A DNA stretch of 64,000 bases from Allomesorhizobium camelthorni (GTDB lineage Bacteria > Pseudomonadota > Alphaproteobacteria > Rhizobiales > Rhizobiaceae): contig NZ_JAAKZF010000021.1 in assembly GCF_011045125.1 (NCBI RefSeq), positions 1 to 64,000 on the forward strand. Reading direction: 5' to 3'. The notes below the pieces were generated by a model, which did not search any database, was not told where the DNA came from, and saw only the letters and a program-made list of their open reading frames with translations. Every line of letters starts with the position of its first letter. Position 1 is the stretch's first letter. Of the stretch, positions 19,249-29,341 are shown in pieces. The translations under genes were made by a program, and so were the position numbers.

Positions 19249-20277
19249 ATGAAGGCAGTGGTTTGTGGCTGCGGAGCTATGGCCAAGGGCTGGCTGAGAG
19301 CGCTTGCCGAAACTCCGGCCCTGAAGGGTGCTGTCGAGATCGTCGGGCTGGTCGACGTCGACCTTTCGGCCGCCGAGGCTCTGGCCGAAGAATTCTCCCT
19401 TACAGATGCAGTCACCGGAAGCGATCTGAACGCCGTGCTTGAAGCGACGCGGCCCGATCTCGTTTTCGACGTAGTCGTGCCGTCCGCGCGGCACCATGTC
19501 GTCGGCACCGCGCTTGGCTATGGTTGCCACGTGCTCAGCGAGAAGCCGATGGCGGCCTCGCTGGAGGAAGCAGAAGACCTCATAGTCCTTGCGCGCCAGG
19601 CCGGGCGCATCCACGCGATCGTGCAGAACAGGCGCTTCATCTCCGGCGTGCGTCGCATGCGCCGGGTCGTCGAGACCGGCGCTCTTGGCGATCTCACCGG
19701 CATCCACTGCGATTTCTTCATAGGGCCGCACTTTGGCGGCTTCCGTGAGCAGATGGACAACGTGCTGCTGCTGGATATGGCGATCCACACATTCGATGCA
19801 GTGCGTTTCGTTTCCGGAAAGGCGCCGCTGGCGGTTTACTGTCACGAAAGCAATCCGCCTGGTTCCTGGTATCGCCATGGCGCGGCCGCCAACGCGATTT
19901 TCGAGTTTTCCGACAATGTCGTGTTCACCTATCGCGGCTCCTGGTGCGCAGAGGGCGCGCGCACGAGTTGGGAAAGCGCGTGGCGTGTCATCGGCACAAA
20001 GGGGACCTTGCTCTGGGACGGCGCCGACAAGCTCGACGCCCATGTCGTTTCCGGCGAGACGGGGTTCCTGCGTGAGGTGAGCGAGATCGAAGTGCCGGGC
20101 CCTTCACGCGAGGCGGATACCCACGGCCATGCCAGCGTCATTCAGGGTTTTCTGAGCGCAATCCGCGCCGGCGTCGCGCCGGAAACGGACGGCAACGACA
20201 ACATCAAGAGCCTTGCCATGGTTTTCGGCGCCATCGAAAGCGCCCGCCGGCGCGAGCGCGTGACCATCGCGGCTTAA
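19249..20277 (+). CDS. Gfo/Idh/MocA family oxidoreductase
   Basis: A 342-residue NAD(P)-dependent dehydrogenase. It has the Rossmann start MKAVVCGCGAMAKGWLRALAE and the signature VLSEKPMAASLEEAE near residue 97; LLLDMAIHTFDAVRFV carries the catalytic-domain Asp and His. GGGAGGAG at 19231-19238 supports ATG 19249 (GTG 19243 is also possible). It is first in an operon with an isomerase/epimerase and a CUT1 transporter, a grouping typical of oxidative sugar, inositol or 3-keto-glycoside catabolism. Confidence 0.88.
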   Translation: MKAVVCGCGAMAKGWLRALAETPALKGAVEIVGLVDVDLSAAEALAEEFSLTDAVTGSDLNAVLEATRPDLVFDVVVPSARHHVVGTALGYGCHVLSEKPMAASLEEAEDLIVLARQAGRIHAIVQNRRFISGVRRMRRVVETGALGDLTGIHCDFFIGPHFGGFREQMDNVLLLDMAIHTFDAVRFVSGKAPLAVYCHESNPPGSWYRHGAAANAIFEFSDNVVFTYRGSWCAEGARTSWESAWRVIGTKGTLLWDGADKLDAHVVSGETGFLREVSEIEVPGPSREADTHGHASVIQGFLSAIRAGVAPETDGNDNIKSLAMVFGAIESARRRERVTIAA

Positions 20278-20286
20278 GGAGCATCA

Positions 20287-21189
20287 ATGACTGACCTGGC
20301 AAAATCTATCCGCATCGGCACCATGGTAAACGCCACCAAGGGCGGTGCGGCCAAGCGCATCGGCGAAATAGCCGATCTGGGTTTCGAAAGCTTCGAACCA
20401 TTTTTCTGGCAAACGACCAACGGCCAGGATCTCGCCGAACTCGGCAAGCGCTGCGCGGACGCGATCGGCGATCGCGACATCACCATCTCCACGCTCGGCA
20501 TGTTCGGCAATCCGCTCGAGGAAACGGAGATCGACCTTCAGACGCTGCAGGGCTGGAAGGATTGCATCGACAACGCCCATCATTTCGGGGCGAATTGTGT
20601 AGCCGGCTTCACGGGGCGCATCCGCAACAAGCCGCTGACGGACAGCCTTCCCCGCTACAAGGAGGTCTGGAGCGAACTCGCCAGGCGCGCCGCCGACAAG
20701 GACGTGAAGATCGCCTTCGAAAACTGCGCCATGGACGGCAATTGGGTGAGCGGCGACTGGAACATCGCGCACAATCCGGACGCCTGGGAACTGATCTTCA
20801 ACGAGACGCCTGATGACAATATCGGCCTCGAATGGGAGCCGTGCCACCAGATGGTCTATCTCATCGAGCCGCTGCCCCAGATCCGCAAATGGGCGGACAA
20901 GATTTTCCACGTCCATGGCAAAGACGCCACCATCCGGTGGGACGTGATCCGGGAGCACGGAATTTTCGGCAAGGAGAAATTCGTCTTCATGCGCACGCCG
21001 GGTTTCGGCGACAGCAACTGGACGGACATCATTTCGGAGCTTCGCCTGGCGGGCTGGAGCGGATCCATCGACATCGAGGGCTGGCACGATCCCGTCTACC
21101 GCGACGGGCTCGAAATGACGGGCCAGGTCTTTGCGCTCAATTATCTCAAGAATGCCAGGGGAGGCGCGTTCGTCGCCGACCCGGGATGA
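20287..21189 (+). CDS. Sugar phosphate isomerase/epimerase family TIM-barrel protein
   Basis: A 300-residue xylose-isomerase-like protein. Probable metal ligands lie in [14 protein letters not shown] (Glu), [19 protein letters not shown] (Glu/His), [12 protein letters not shown] (His) and the terminal [13 protein letters not shown] (Glu). It begins 9 bases after the dehydrogenase stop. It probably acts on the oxidised sugar from that enzyme; isomerase, epimerase, dehydratase and keto-glycoside lyase activities are all known in this fold. Confidence 0.87.
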   Translation: MTDLAKSIRIGTMVNATKGGAAKRIGEIADLGFESFEPFFWQTTNGQDLAELGKRCADAIGDRDITISTLGMFGNPLEETEIDLQTLQGWKDCIDNAHHFGANCVAGFTGRIRNKPLTDSLPRYKEVWSELARRAADKDVKIAFENCAMDGNWVSGDWNIAHNPDAWELIFNETPDDNIGLEWEPCHQMVYLIEPLPQIRKWADKIFHVHGKDATIRWDVIREHGIFGKEKFVFMRTPGFGDSNWTDIISELRLAGWSGSIDIEGWHDPVYRDGLEMTGQVFALNYLKNARGGAFVADPG

Positions 21190-21251
21190 CGTGCATGGTG
21201 ACCGGCATGGAGGAAGTTGCCGGTCACGAAGACAACGAAACGGAGGAGAAG

Positions 21252-22484
21252 ATGAGTTTCCGCAAATATGCGATTATCGGCGCGCTGGCACTCGCAACCA
21301 GCTCATTTTTCGGCCTGAACGCGCAGGCCGAGGACGTAACCCTGACGCTCTGGTCCCTCGACCGGGATATCCAGCCCGCTCCCAACTTGATCAAGGAATT
21401 CAACGCCCAGAACAACGGCATCAAGATCGAATACCGCCAGATCCAGTTCGATGACGTCGTTACCGAGGCAATGCGGGCCTATGCCTCCGGCCAGGCCCCC
21501 GACATCATTACCGTCGACAACCCCGAGCATGCGTTGTTCTCGTCACGCGGCGCATTCCTCGACCTCACCGACATGATCGCAAAATCCTCTGTCGTGAAGC
21601 CGGAGAACTATTTTCCCGGGCCGCTTGCCTCGACCATGTGGGATGGCAAGAACTTCGGCATTCCCAAGGCGACCAATACGATCGCGCTCTACTACAACAA
21701 GGACATGTTCAAGGCGAAGGGGCTCGATCCCGCCAACCCGCCGCAAACCTGGGACGAACTCGTCGAGGCAGCGCGCAAGCTGACCGATCCGGCCGCGAAC
21801 GTCTACGGTCTTGCCTTCTCCGCCAAGGGCAATGAGGAGGGCACATTCCAGTTTCTGCCCTGGGCCCAGATGGGCGGTGGCAGCTATGACAATATCAACG
21901 CCGAAGGCGCGGTGAAGGCGCTGGAGATCTGGAAGACGATCATCGACGAGAAGCTGGCCTCGCCCGATACGCTGACGCGCGGCCAGTGGGATTCCACCGG
22001 CACCTTCAATTCCGGCAACGCCGCCATGGTGATCTCCGGCCCATGGGAACTCGACCGGATGGTGCAGGAGGCAAAATTCGATTGGGGTGTGGCGCTGCTG
22101 CCGATTCCCCATCCAGGTGCGGAACGTTCGTCGGCCATGGGCGACTTCAACTGGGCGATCTTCGCCACCACCAAGCACCCCGAGGAGGCGTTCAAGGCGC
22201 TGGAGTTCTTCGTCTCTCAAGACGATAAGCTGTTCCAGAATTTTGGCCAATTGCCTGCACGATCGGACATCTCGATCCCGAAGACCGGCCAACCCTTGAA
22301 GGACGCGGCTCTCGAGGTCTTCCAGGAGCAGATGAAATACGCCAAGCCGCGCGGCCCGCACCCGGCATGGCCGAAAATTTCCAAGGCCATCCAGGACGCC
22401 ATTCAGGCGGCGCTCACGGGTCAGATGAGCGCCAAGGACGCTCTCGACCAAGCGGCCGAGAAAATCAAGGGCGTCGAGGGATAG
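21252..22484 (+). CDS. CUT1-type ABC transporter, sugar-binding protein
   Basis: A 410-residue periplasmic binding protein of family 1. A Sec signal ([25 protein letters not shown]) is followed by [27 protein letters not shown], the typical opening. ATG 21252 follows GGAGGAGAAG; the open frame continues upstream only by chance. A hairpin follows the gene before the permeases. The ligand is unknown but is presumably also the source of the LacI inducer. Confidence 0.9.
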   Translation: MSFRKYAIIGALALATSSFFGLNAQAEDVTLTLWSLDRDIQPAPNLIKEFNAQNNGIKIEYRQIQFDDVVTEAMRAYASGQAPDIITVDNPEHALFSSRGAFLDLTDMIAKSSVVKPENYFPGPLASTMWDGKNFGIPKATNTIALYYNKDMFKAKGLDPANPPQTWDELVEAARKLTDPAANVYGLAFSAKGNEEGTFQFLPWAQMGGGSYDNINAEGAVKALEIWKTIIDEKLASPDTLTRGQWDSTGTFNSGNAAMVISGPWELDRMVQEAKFDWGVALLPIPHPGAERSSAMGDFNWAIFATTKHPEEAFKALEFFVSQDDKLFQNFGQLPARSDISIPKTGQPLKDAALEVFQEQMKYAKPRGPHPAWPKISKAIQDAIQAALTGQMSAKDALDQAAEKIKGVEG

Positions 22485-22538
22485 CTGCAGGTGTCGCGCT
22501 GGAAGGCCGCCGAGGCGGTCACCACAGTTCCTCCCGGC

Positions 22539-22575
22539 AGGGCCGTTTCCTCGACTTCTAGCAGGAGGCGGCCCT
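22539..22575 (+). terminator. Hairpin between binding-protein and permease genes
   Basis: AGGGCCG (22539-22545) pairs with CGGCCCT (22569-22575) around a 23-base loop, in the 114-base gap after the binding-protein gene. There is no T run, so it is more likely to block 3' exonucleases or attenuate than to terminate fully. Confidence 0.35.
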
Positions 22576-22598
22576 CGTCGGAGAGTGGCGGAGGATGG

Positions 22599-23501
22599 AT
22601 GAAAAGTTTCTTTTCGAGCATGCGGGACGGCCTGGGTTTCGACATTGCCCTTGTTGCCTTCGCGCTCGGTTTCCTGCTCCTGATGTCCGGTTTGCCGCTC
22701 GTCTACAATGTGGTGATGAGCTTTCAGGAGGTTGACATGTTCAGCCTCGGCACTTTCTCGCGCCCTTTCGTCGGGCTGAGAAACTACATTGATCTCTTTG
22801 CCCAGCCTGAAACCTATCCCATCCTGCTCAACACGCTGATTTTCGTCGTCGGCTCGATCGCCGGCCAATTTCTGATCGGATTCGGGCTGGCGCTCTTTTT
22901 CTGGGTCAATTTCCCGGGCGCCTCATGGCTGCGCGGTCTGTTCCTTGTTTCCTGGGTCATGCCGGGCCTGGTCGCCGGCGCCATTTGGAACTGGATACTG
23001 TCCGGCGATTTCGGCGTCCTGAACTTCATCCTTCGCGAAACCGGGCTGATCGACGCGAACATCTTCTGGCGCTCGGACCCGGATTATTCGCTCTATGCAG
23101 TGATCCTGGCGAATATCTGGCTCGGCACTTCTTTCAACATGATCCTGCTTTCAGTCGGGCTGTCGGGCATTCCGGGCGACCTCTACGAAGCGGCCGAACT
23201 GGACGGCGCCAACGCCTGGCAGCGCTTCTGGACCATAACGCTGCCGATGATGCGCTCGACGATCGGCGCCATCATTGCGCTTGGGCTCATTTTTACGCTG
23301 CAGCAGTTCGACCTTTTCGCCGCGATAACCTCCGGCGGGCCGAACAACGCGTCGAACGTCACGCAATACTGGGCGTGGGAGCTGTCGTTCCGCCAGTATG
23401 ATTTCGGCAAGGGGGCCACGGTGTCGGTCGTCATGATCGTCTTCGTCATGCTTGCGGCTGTGGTCTACGTTCGCTCCACGCGGCATGAGGTGCGCGGATG
23501 A
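22599..23501 (+). CDS. Sugar ABC transporter permease, MalF/UgpA-like
   Basis: An inner-membrane protein of 300 residues from ATG 22599, with the first helix DIALVAFALGFLLLMSGLPLVYNVVMSF and the EAA loop LYEAAELDGANAWQRFWTITLPMM. GGAGG at 22590-22594 is close to the chosen ATG. The frame is open back to a GTG at 22491, but those 36 residues are low-complexity and coincide with the hairpin, so they are probably untranslated. Confidence 0.87.
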   Translation: MKSFFSSMRDGLGFDIALVAFALGFLLLMSGLPLVYNVVMSFQEVDMFSLGTFSRPFVGLRNYIDLFAQPETYPILLNTLIFVVGSIAGQFLIGFGLALFFWVNFPGASWLRGLFLVSWVMPGLVAGAIWNWILSGDFGVLNFILRETGLIDANIFWRSDPDYSLYAVILANIWLGTSFNMILLSVGLSGIPGDLYEAAELDGANAWQRFWTITLPMMRSTIGAIIALGLIFTLQQFDLFAAITSGGPNNASNVTQYWAWELSFRQYDFGKGATVSVVMIVFVMLAAVVYVRSTRHEVRG

Positions 23502-24328
23502 ACGGGACCACCACACGCGACCGTCTGATGCTCGCGGTCGCCGTCGTCATGGCGGCGATCTACCTGTTCCCGCTCTACTGGATGTACATCACCGCGTTGA
23601 AGAGCGGCTCGGAAGTATTCGCGACACCGCCGAGTTTCTGGCCGGCCGCCCCGCAATGGAGCACCTACGCCTTCGTCTGGGAAAGCCGGAACATGGGGCG
23701 GTATCTGTGGAACTCGCTGGTCATCGCGGTCGGCTCGGTCGCGCTGATTTCCGTCCTGGGTGTCGGCTGCGCCTATGTGCTGGCGCGTTACCGCAATGCG
23801 TGGGTGGATGTCGGGCTTTTCCTGATCCTGATGCTGCAGGTTCTTCCAGCGTCCTTGATGATCACGCCGATCTTTGTCGGGTTTTCGCAGCTCGGCGTGT
23901 TGGAATATCCACGCCTGGCGGTCGTCATCGCGATTGCGGCAAAGAGCATGCCCTTCTTCGTCGTGCTCGTGCGCGCCACCTTCATGAGCGTTCCGCAGGA
24001 ACTCGAGGAAGCCGCGCTTGTTGACGGCAATTCCCGGATCGGGGCTTTCTTCAGCATCGTTCTGCCGCTTGCGCGAAACGGCATCCTCGTCAGCGCCCTT
24101 CTCATCTTCATGCAGGCCTTCGGCGAATTCGTTTATTCGAAATCGATCATTCAGGCCGCCGAGCTTCAGCCGGCAAGTGTCGGGCTGAACTCCTTCATGG
24201 GGCCGAACACCAACGAGTGGAACAACATCATGGCCTACGCCACGATGTATGTGACGCCTATCCTGGCCATCTTCGTCCTTCTGCAGCGACGCATCGTGTC
24301 CGGCCTCACTTCTGGAGCCCTCAAATGA
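23498..24328 (+). CDS. Sugar ABC transporter permease, MalG/UgpE-like
   Basis: A 276-residue inner-membrane protein with six helices and the EAA loop LEEAALVDGNSRIGAFFSIVLPLA. It overlaps both neighbours by four bases (ATGA), showing coupled translation of permease-permease-ATPase. It pairs with the permease at 22599. Confidence 0.9.
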   Translation: MNGTTTRDRLMLAVAVVMAAIYLFPLYWMYITALKSGSEVFATPPSFWPAAPQWSTYAFVWESRNMGRYLWNSLVIAVGSVALISVLGVGCAYVLARYRNAWVDVGLFLILMLQVLPASLMITPIFVGFSQLGVLEYPRLAVVIAIAAKSMPFFVVLVRATFMSVPQELEEAALVDGNSRIGAFFSIVLPLARNGILVSALLIFMQAFGEFVYSKSIIQAAELQPASVGLNSFMGPNTNEWNNIMAYATMYVTPILAIFVLLQRRIVSGLTSGALK

Positions 24329-25395
24329 CGATTCAGATCGAACTGCGTGGCGTCAACAAACATTACGGCTCGTTTCATGCGCTGAAGGATATCGATCTCT
24401 CGATAGCTGAAGGCACTTTCGTCGCGCTCGTTGGCCCGTCGGGTTGCGGCAAATCGACCCTGCTTCGGTCGCTGGCCGGACTTGAGAAGATTTCGACCGG
24501 CGACCTTAAAATCGCAGGCCAGCAGATGAACGGCGTGCCGCCTCGCAAGCGCGACGTCGCGATGGTCTTCCAGTCCTACGCGCTTTATCCGCACATGACC
24601 GTGGAGGAGAACCTCACCTACAGCCTTCGTATCCGAGGTGTCGCCAAGGCGCAGGCCAAAAAGGCTGCCGCAGACGTAGCGGCGACCACCGGCCTGTCCC
24701 ACCTTTTGGGTCGCTATCCAAGGGAGCTTTCCGGTGGCCAGCGTCAGCGAGTCGCAATGAGCCGCGCCATCATCCGCCATCCGAAAGCCTTTCTCTTCGA
24801 TGAGCCGCTCTCCAACCTCGACGCGGCCCTGCGGGTTCACATGCGCAAGGAAATTCGAGCGCTCCACGATCGTCTGCATGCCACCTCAGTCTATGTCACG
24901 CACGATCAGATCGAGGCGATGACAATGGCCGACCACGTCGTGGTCATGCGCGACGGCATAATCGAGCAGCAGGGCAAGCCGCTCGACCTTTACGACATGC
25001 CGGTCAACAAATTCGTTGCCGGGTTCATCGGATCGCCGGCCATGAACTTCATTCCGGCGACGGTCGGCGATGACGGCAAAACCCTGACACTGGACCTCGG
25101 TACCGTCAGAGGGACACTGGCCGTTAGCCGGACGCTGCAGCCCGGCCGCAAGATAACGGTAGGCATTCGCCCCGAACACATCGGCATCGCCGCATCAGGG
25201 CAGGGCAGCTTTGACGTTCCTGTCGCTGTCGTCGAATCCACGGGTTTCACGGCCTTCATCACCGCCGCAACGACACCGGAACTCATCGTGGTGGAAACGG
25301 GACGCAGTGCGGTCCGTCCCGGCGACATGGTTGGAGTGCGGATATCGCCAGACCAGCTACATCTCTTTGATGATGTGACCGGCGTCAGGGTGTGA
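24325..25395 (+). CDS. CUT1 ABC transporter ATP-binding protein, MalK/UgpC-like
   Basis: A 356-residue ATPase with Walker [10 protein letters not shown], signature [15 protein letters not shown], Walker [17 protein letters not shown], the H-loop YVTHDQIEAMTMADHV and a C-terminal TOBE domain. ATG 24325 overlaps the permease stop. It ends the LacI-controlled operon and converges with the Dpp-type operon, 59 bases away; no strong terminator is visible in that gap. Confidence 0.93.
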   Translation: MTIQIELRGVNKHYGSFHALKDIDLSIAEGTFVALVGPSGCGKSTLLRSLAGLEKISTGDLKIAGQQMNGVPPRKRDVAMVFQSYALYPHMTVEENLTYSLRIRGVAKAQAKKAAADVAATTGLSHLLGRYPRELSGGQRQRVAMSRAIIRHPKAFLFDEPLSNLDAALRVHMRKEIRALHDRLHATSVYVTHDQIEAMTMADHVVVMRDGIIEQQGKPLDLYDMPVNKFVAGFIGSPAMNFIPATVGDDGKTLTLDLGTVRGTLAVSRTLQPGRKITVGIRPEHIGIAASGQGSFDVPVAVVESTGFTAFITAATTPELIVVETGRSAVRPGDMVGVRISPDQLHLFDDVTGVRV

Positions 25396-25454
25396 AATGC
25401 AACTGGCGGGTTCGCCTGTCCATGACCCGAGGTGGTGTCGAACCATGACGGCGC

Positions 25455-26324
25455 TCAGACACTCCGGACATTGACCGGCACGGTATTGGGATCGGAGGCG
25501 TGCGTAGCTGCCTGCGCATCGATTCCCGCATTGTCGGGTGAAAGCACCGCGCTCTTGAGAAGCTTCGAATACGGGTGTTGCGGATTGTCGAGCACCGTTC
25601 GGGCATCGCCGCCCTCCACCACACGGCCCTTCTGCATGATGATGATGCGGTCGCTGATATGATAGGCGGTGGCGAGGTCGTGTGTGATGTAGACGATCGA
25701 CACGCCGAGTTCGTCCCGAAGCGCCTTGAACAGTTCTACGATGGACATCCTGAGCGACGCGTCGACCATCGAGACAGGCTCGTCGGCGACGAGCAGCGCG
25801 GGACCGGAGATCAGCGCGCGGGCGATCGCGGTGCGCTGCAACTGGCCGCCGGACAATTCGTGCGGAAAGCGCCCGCGCACCTCCGCCAGCGACAGGCCGA
25901 CCTTGCGCAACGCCTCGTCGCACACGCGATCAACCTCCTTCCGGCCGACGCCCGCCAGGCGGCGGGCTGTGGCGTAGAGGTAGCGGTCGACGCGCTTCAG
26001 CGGATTGAAGGCCTCGTAAGGGTTCTGGAAGATCGGCTGCACCTGGCGCATGAAATCGAGTCGCGCGCGCCGGCCGCGGATTGTCGCCAGCGCCTTGCCG
26101 CGGAAGCGGATCGCGCCTGCGCTCGCCGCAACCATGTTGAGGATCATGCGGGCGAGCGTCGTCTTGCCGCTACCCGACTCGCCAATAATCGCGAAGATCT
26201 CGGGGCGCGACGCATCGAGCGCGAAACTCACGCCGTCGACTGCATTGAAGGTCCTGCGCGCAAGCAGCCCGCCCGACGCGTAGCTTTTTGTCACCCCTTC
26301 GAGGTTCAGAAGATCGCCCGTCAT
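25455..26324 (-). CDS. Dpp/Opp-type ABC transporter ATP-binding protein (DppF-like)
   Basis: A 289-residue ATPase. Walker A is GESGSGKTTLARMI, the signature LSGGQLQRTAIARALI, Walker B LLVADEPVSMVDASLR; the family-typical IFQNPYEAFNPLKRV segment lies between them. It ends the operon and starts four bases inside the preceding ATPase gene. With the paired ATPase and DppBC-like permeases it imports peptides or, as the GH51 neighbour suggests, oligosaccharides. Confidence 0.9.
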   Translation of the reverse strand: MTGDLLNLEGVTKSYASGGLLARRTFNAVDGVSFALDASRPEIFAIIGESGSGKTTLARMILNMVAASAGAIRFRGKALATIRGRRARLDFMRQVQPIFQNPYEAFNPLKRVDRYLYATARRLAGVGRKEVDRVCDEALRKVGLSLAEVRGRFPHELSGGQLQRTAIARALISGPALLVADEPVSMVDASLRMSIVELFKALRDELGVSIVYITHDLATAYHISDRIIIMQKGRVVEGGDARTVLDNPQHPYSKLLKSAVLSPDNAGIDAQAATHASDPNTVPVNVRSV

Positions 26325-27385
26325 TGAACGAGCCCGGTCCGTTGTTTCGCAGTTGCTCCGAACACGCCATCCGGCCGGACGGCCGGGCTTACGGCGTGGC
26401 AGGCGACGCGATGGCGAGGATCGATGCTGACCAGCTCGGGATGCGTCTCGCGGCAGATGTCCATGGCGAGCGGGCAGCGCGGATGGAACCGGCAGCCGCT
26501 CGGCGGCTCCGCCAGACTGGGCGGCGCGCCGGTGAGCGCCCGCTTGGCCGAGAGGTCGCCGATCCGCGGCAGGCTGGCGATGAGATGCTGTGTATAAGGG
26601 TGCTTCGGGCTCCTGAAGATCTCGGCCGTCGGCGCCTCCTCTACCAGGCGCCCGGCATACATGATGCCGAGCCGATCGGAGATGTTGGCGTGGACGGCCA
26701 TGTCGTGGGTGACGAAGATCATCGACGAGGCGATTTCCCGCTGCGCCTCGCGGATCAGTTCGAGAACGCTTTTCTGCACGACCACGTCGAGCGCCGTCGT
26801 CGGTTCGTCGGCGATGATGAAATCGGGCCGGCAGACGGTGGCGAGCGCAATCGCGATGCGCTGGCGCATGCCGCCCGAGAGCTCGTGGGGATAGGCGTCG
26901 AGCACGCCCGGCGCGAGCTGGAGACGCTCCAGATGCGCGACGATGGCCGCGAAGAATCGCTGCTTCGGCAGGTCCATATGGGGAAGCGCGAAATCAATGA
27001 AGGATTCGCGCACGCGCCGGACGGGATTGAGCACGTTCATCGAGCCTTGCGGAATGTAGGAAAGATGGCGCCAGCGGATCGCCGACAGCGCCGCACGGTC
27101 GAGCCTGTAGATGTCGCGGTCAAGGAAGCTGTAGCGGATGGAGCCGCCGACGACGGTGAGCGGCGGCCGGATGGCCGCGGCGATGGTCTTGATGAAGGTG
27201 GTCTTGCCGGAACTGGATTCGCCGGCGAGGCCATAGATCTCGTTCCTGCCGACCCGCAGCGAAATATCGTCGACGGCGCGCACCTCGCGCTGCGTGCCGA
27301 AATACTTCATCACGTAATAGGCGCGGAGATTCTTGACGTCGAGCATGACATCCGCCGACCCGTCCGCGTGCGGCCGCGCGTTCAT
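26321..27385 (-). CDS. Dpp/Opp-type ABC transporter ATP-binding protein (DppD-like)
   Basis: A 354-residue ATPase starting at ATG 27385, four bases inside the permease gene; a longer open frame upstream belongs to the permease in another phase. Walker A reads GESSSGKTT, the signature LSGGMRQRIAIALA and Walker B FIIADEPTTALDVVVQ. The C-terminal oligopeptide/dipeptide extension contains the cysteines of the usual GCRFHPRCPLAMDICRETHPE motif, which in related transporters hold an iron-sulfur cluster. Confidence 0.9.
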   Translation of the reverse strand: MNARPHADGSADVMLDVKNLRAYYVMKYFGTQREVRAVDDISLRVGRNEIYGLAGESSSGKTTFIKTIAAAIRPPLTVVGGSIRYSFLDRDIYRLDRAALSAIRWRHLSYIPQGSMNVLNPVRRVRESFIDFALPHMDLPKQRFFAAIVAHLERLQLAPGVLDAYPHELSGGMRQRIAIALATVCRPDFIIADEPTTALDVVVQKSVLELIREAQREIASSMIFVTHDMAVHANISDRLGIMYAGRLVEEAPTAEIFRSPKHPYTQHLIASLPRIGDLSAKRALTGAPPSLAEPPSGCRFHPRCPLAMDICRETHPELVSIDPRHRVACHAVSPAVRPDGVFGATAKQRTGLVQ

Positions 27386-28245
27386 GCCTGGCCTCCCATG
27401 CGGGTCAGGCGGCTTCTTGGATCGATATACTCGTTCATCGAAACCGAAAGCAGGTAGAGCCCCAGGAAGGTCATAATGACCAGGACGACGGGGAAAAAGA
27501 TCCACCACCAGACGCCGGCGACCATCGCGGTGTGCTGGTTGGCCCAGTAGATCATCGTGCCGATCGTCGGCGTCTCGATATTGGTGAAGCCGATCACCGA
27601 AAGCGTCACCTCCAGGCCGATCGACCAGTTCATATTGTTGAGCGTGGTCGAGAAGACGATGGGCAGGACATAAGGCAGATGCTCCTCCACGAGGATCTGC
27701 CGCGTGCTCATGCCTGAAAAGACGCTCATCGCGGTGAACTCGCGCGTCCTGAGGCTGAGCGCCACCGAGCGAATGAGTCGCGCGTCGTACGGCCAGCCGA
27801 GCGACGCCATGGCGATGGCCAGCATCGGCCACGACATGTTGTCGCGCATCATGAAGAAGAACAGCACCAGGATAGGAAACAGCGGGATCACGACGAAGGT
27901 GTCGTTGATCGTCATCAGGATGCGATCGGTAATGCCGCCGGCATAGCCTGCGACCAGCCCGATCAGCAGCGACAGGACGCGGCTCATCAAGGCGACGGAA
28001 ATGCCGAAGAGCAGCGAGTTGCGGATGGCCACCGTAAGCTGCCAGAACACATCCTGCCCGCGCGAATTGGTGCCGAATGGATACGCCCAAGATGGAGGTG
28101 CGTCAGGCGCGACGACATAAATGTCCATCGGTGGATAGGGCGAGAATAACGAGGCGGCCGCGAAAGCGAAAACAATCAGGATCAGGATCGCGCCGAGCGC
28201 GAATTCGAGATTATAGCGGAAGAGGTCGCGGACTGTCTTCAGCAT
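27382..28245 (-). CDS. Dpp/Opp-type ABC transporter permease (DppC-like)
   Basis: A 287-residue membrane protein. The N-terminal helix (about residues 15-33) is followed by the periplasmic PYPFGTNSRGQDVFWQL box typical of DppC/OppC (here AYPFGTNSRGQDVF) and a five-helix core. It starts just after the DppB-like gene and overlaps the ATPase gene by four bases. Confidence 0.9.
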   Translation of the reverse strand: MLKTVRDLFRYNLEFALGAILILIVFAFAAASLFSPYPPMDIYVVAPDAPPSWAYPFGTNSRGQDVFWQLTVAIRNSLLFGISVALMSRVLSLLIGLVAGYAGGITDRILMTINDTFVVIPLFPILVLFFFMMRDNMSWPMLAIAMASLGWPYDARLIRSVALSLRTREFTAMSVFSGMSTRQILVEEHLPYVLPIVFSTTLNNMNWSIGLEVTLSVIGFTNIETPTIGTMIYWANQHTAMVAGVWWWIFFPVVLVIMTFLGLYLLSVSMNEYIDPRSRLTRMGGQA

Positions 28246-28249
28246 CAGG

Positions 28250-29251
28250 TCAGCTCCGCGCCACGCGGGGATCGAGCAGCGGGTAGATGATGTCTATGAC
28301 CAGGATTGCCGCCGCCACCGCGATGATCGACACGGATGTGATGCCGAGCACCAGGCTGTAGTCGCCCGAATTCACGGCCCGCACCAGCAGCGTGCCGATG
28401 CCGGGGTAGCCGAAGACGAATTCGGTGATGATTGCGCCGTTGAAGATGGCGCCAAGCGACAAAGCCAGGCCCGTCACCTGCGGCGAAAGCGCATTGCGCA
28501 TGACGTAGGAGAACAGGATGCGGCGGCGGTCGACGCCGCCGAGCTCGGCATAGGTGACGTAGTCTTCCGTCACGATGTTGGAGACGAGCGAGCGCATGCC
28601 GATGAACCACGCGCCTAGCCCGACCAGCACGAGCGACAGCGCGGGCAGGATGGAATGCTTGACGATGCTGGCGGCAAAGGCAAGGCCTTGCCGGTCGATG
28701 TTCATCTCGGCGCCGCCGCTGATCGGAAGGATCGGCCAGAGGAAGCCGAAGACGACGAGGAGAATGAAGGCAACGATGTAGTAGGGAATCGGCTGCAGGC
28801 TCATGGCCAGAATGCCCAAGGCCTTTAGCAGGCTGTTCTTGCGATAGTAGCCGGCGAGGCCGCCGAGAAAATTGCCGACTACCCAGGCGATAAGCGTCGA
28901 GCAGACGAGCAGGCCGAGCGTCCATGGCAGCGCCTGCCAGATCAGCGTCGAGACCGGCGTCGGAAACGCCGACAGCGACGGCCCGAAGTCGCCCGTCGCC
29001 ATGCGCCTCCAGAAGGAGACGTACTGCTCCCAGGCCGAACCTTCGAGACCATAGAGCTCGCGCAGCGTCTTGCGCATCACCTCGACCATCTCGGGGCTGG
29101 ACTGGCCGAACATTGTGACGGAACTGATCGCCTGCTCGACGGGATCGACCGGCGTGAGGTGGGTGATGAGATAGGCGATGTTGATGCCGATGAAGACGAC
29201 CAGAATGAACTGCGCGAAGCGTCTGACGAGATAGAGCGCGTAGGTTCTCAT
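28250..29251 (-). CDS. Dpp/Opp-type ABC transporter permease (DppB-like)
   Basis: A 333-residue membrane protein with the classical start of the family (YLVRRFAQFILVVFIGINIAYLITHLTPVDP), a large periplasmic loop and the C-terminal helices with FGYPGIGTLLVRAVNSGDYSLVLG. It forms the channel with the following gene. It is preceded by a 90-base gap that carries a strong hairpin after the binding-protein gene. Confidence 0.9.
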   Translation of the reverse strand: MRTYALYLVRRFAQFILVVFIGINIAYLITHLTPVDPVEQAISSVTMFGQSSPEMVEVMRKTLRELYGLEGSAWEQYVSFWRRMATGDFGPSLSAFPTPVSTLIWQALPWTLGLLVCSTLIAWVVGNFLGGLAGYYRKNSLLKALGILAMSLQPIPYYIVAFILLVVFGFLWPILPISGGAEMNIDRQGLAFAASIVKHSILPALSLVLVGLGAWFIGMRSLVSNIVTEDYVTYAELGGVDRRRILFSYVMRNALSPQVTGLALSLGAIFNGAIITEFVFGYPGIGTLLVRAVNSGDYSLVLGITSVSIIAVAAAILVIDIIYPLLDPRVARS

Positions 29252-29298
29252 CGCTTCGACCGTGCCGCGGCTTGGATCATGTCATCTTGCACCTGTTC

Positions 29299-29331
29299 GC
29301 GAGCGAGGCGGGGGAGTGCCGCCTCGCTCGC
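29299..29331 (-). terminator. Strong hairpin after the Dpp-type binding-protein gene
   Basis: A perfect 13-base-pair stem (29299-29311 with 29319-29331, GCGAGCGAGGCGG against its complement) encloses a 7-base loop, between the solute-binding-protein stop and the DppB-like start. No U tract follows, so it should stabilise the upstream mRNA end or attenuate rather than fully terminate. Confidence 0.6.
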
Positions 29332-29341
29332 CTGTCCGCCG

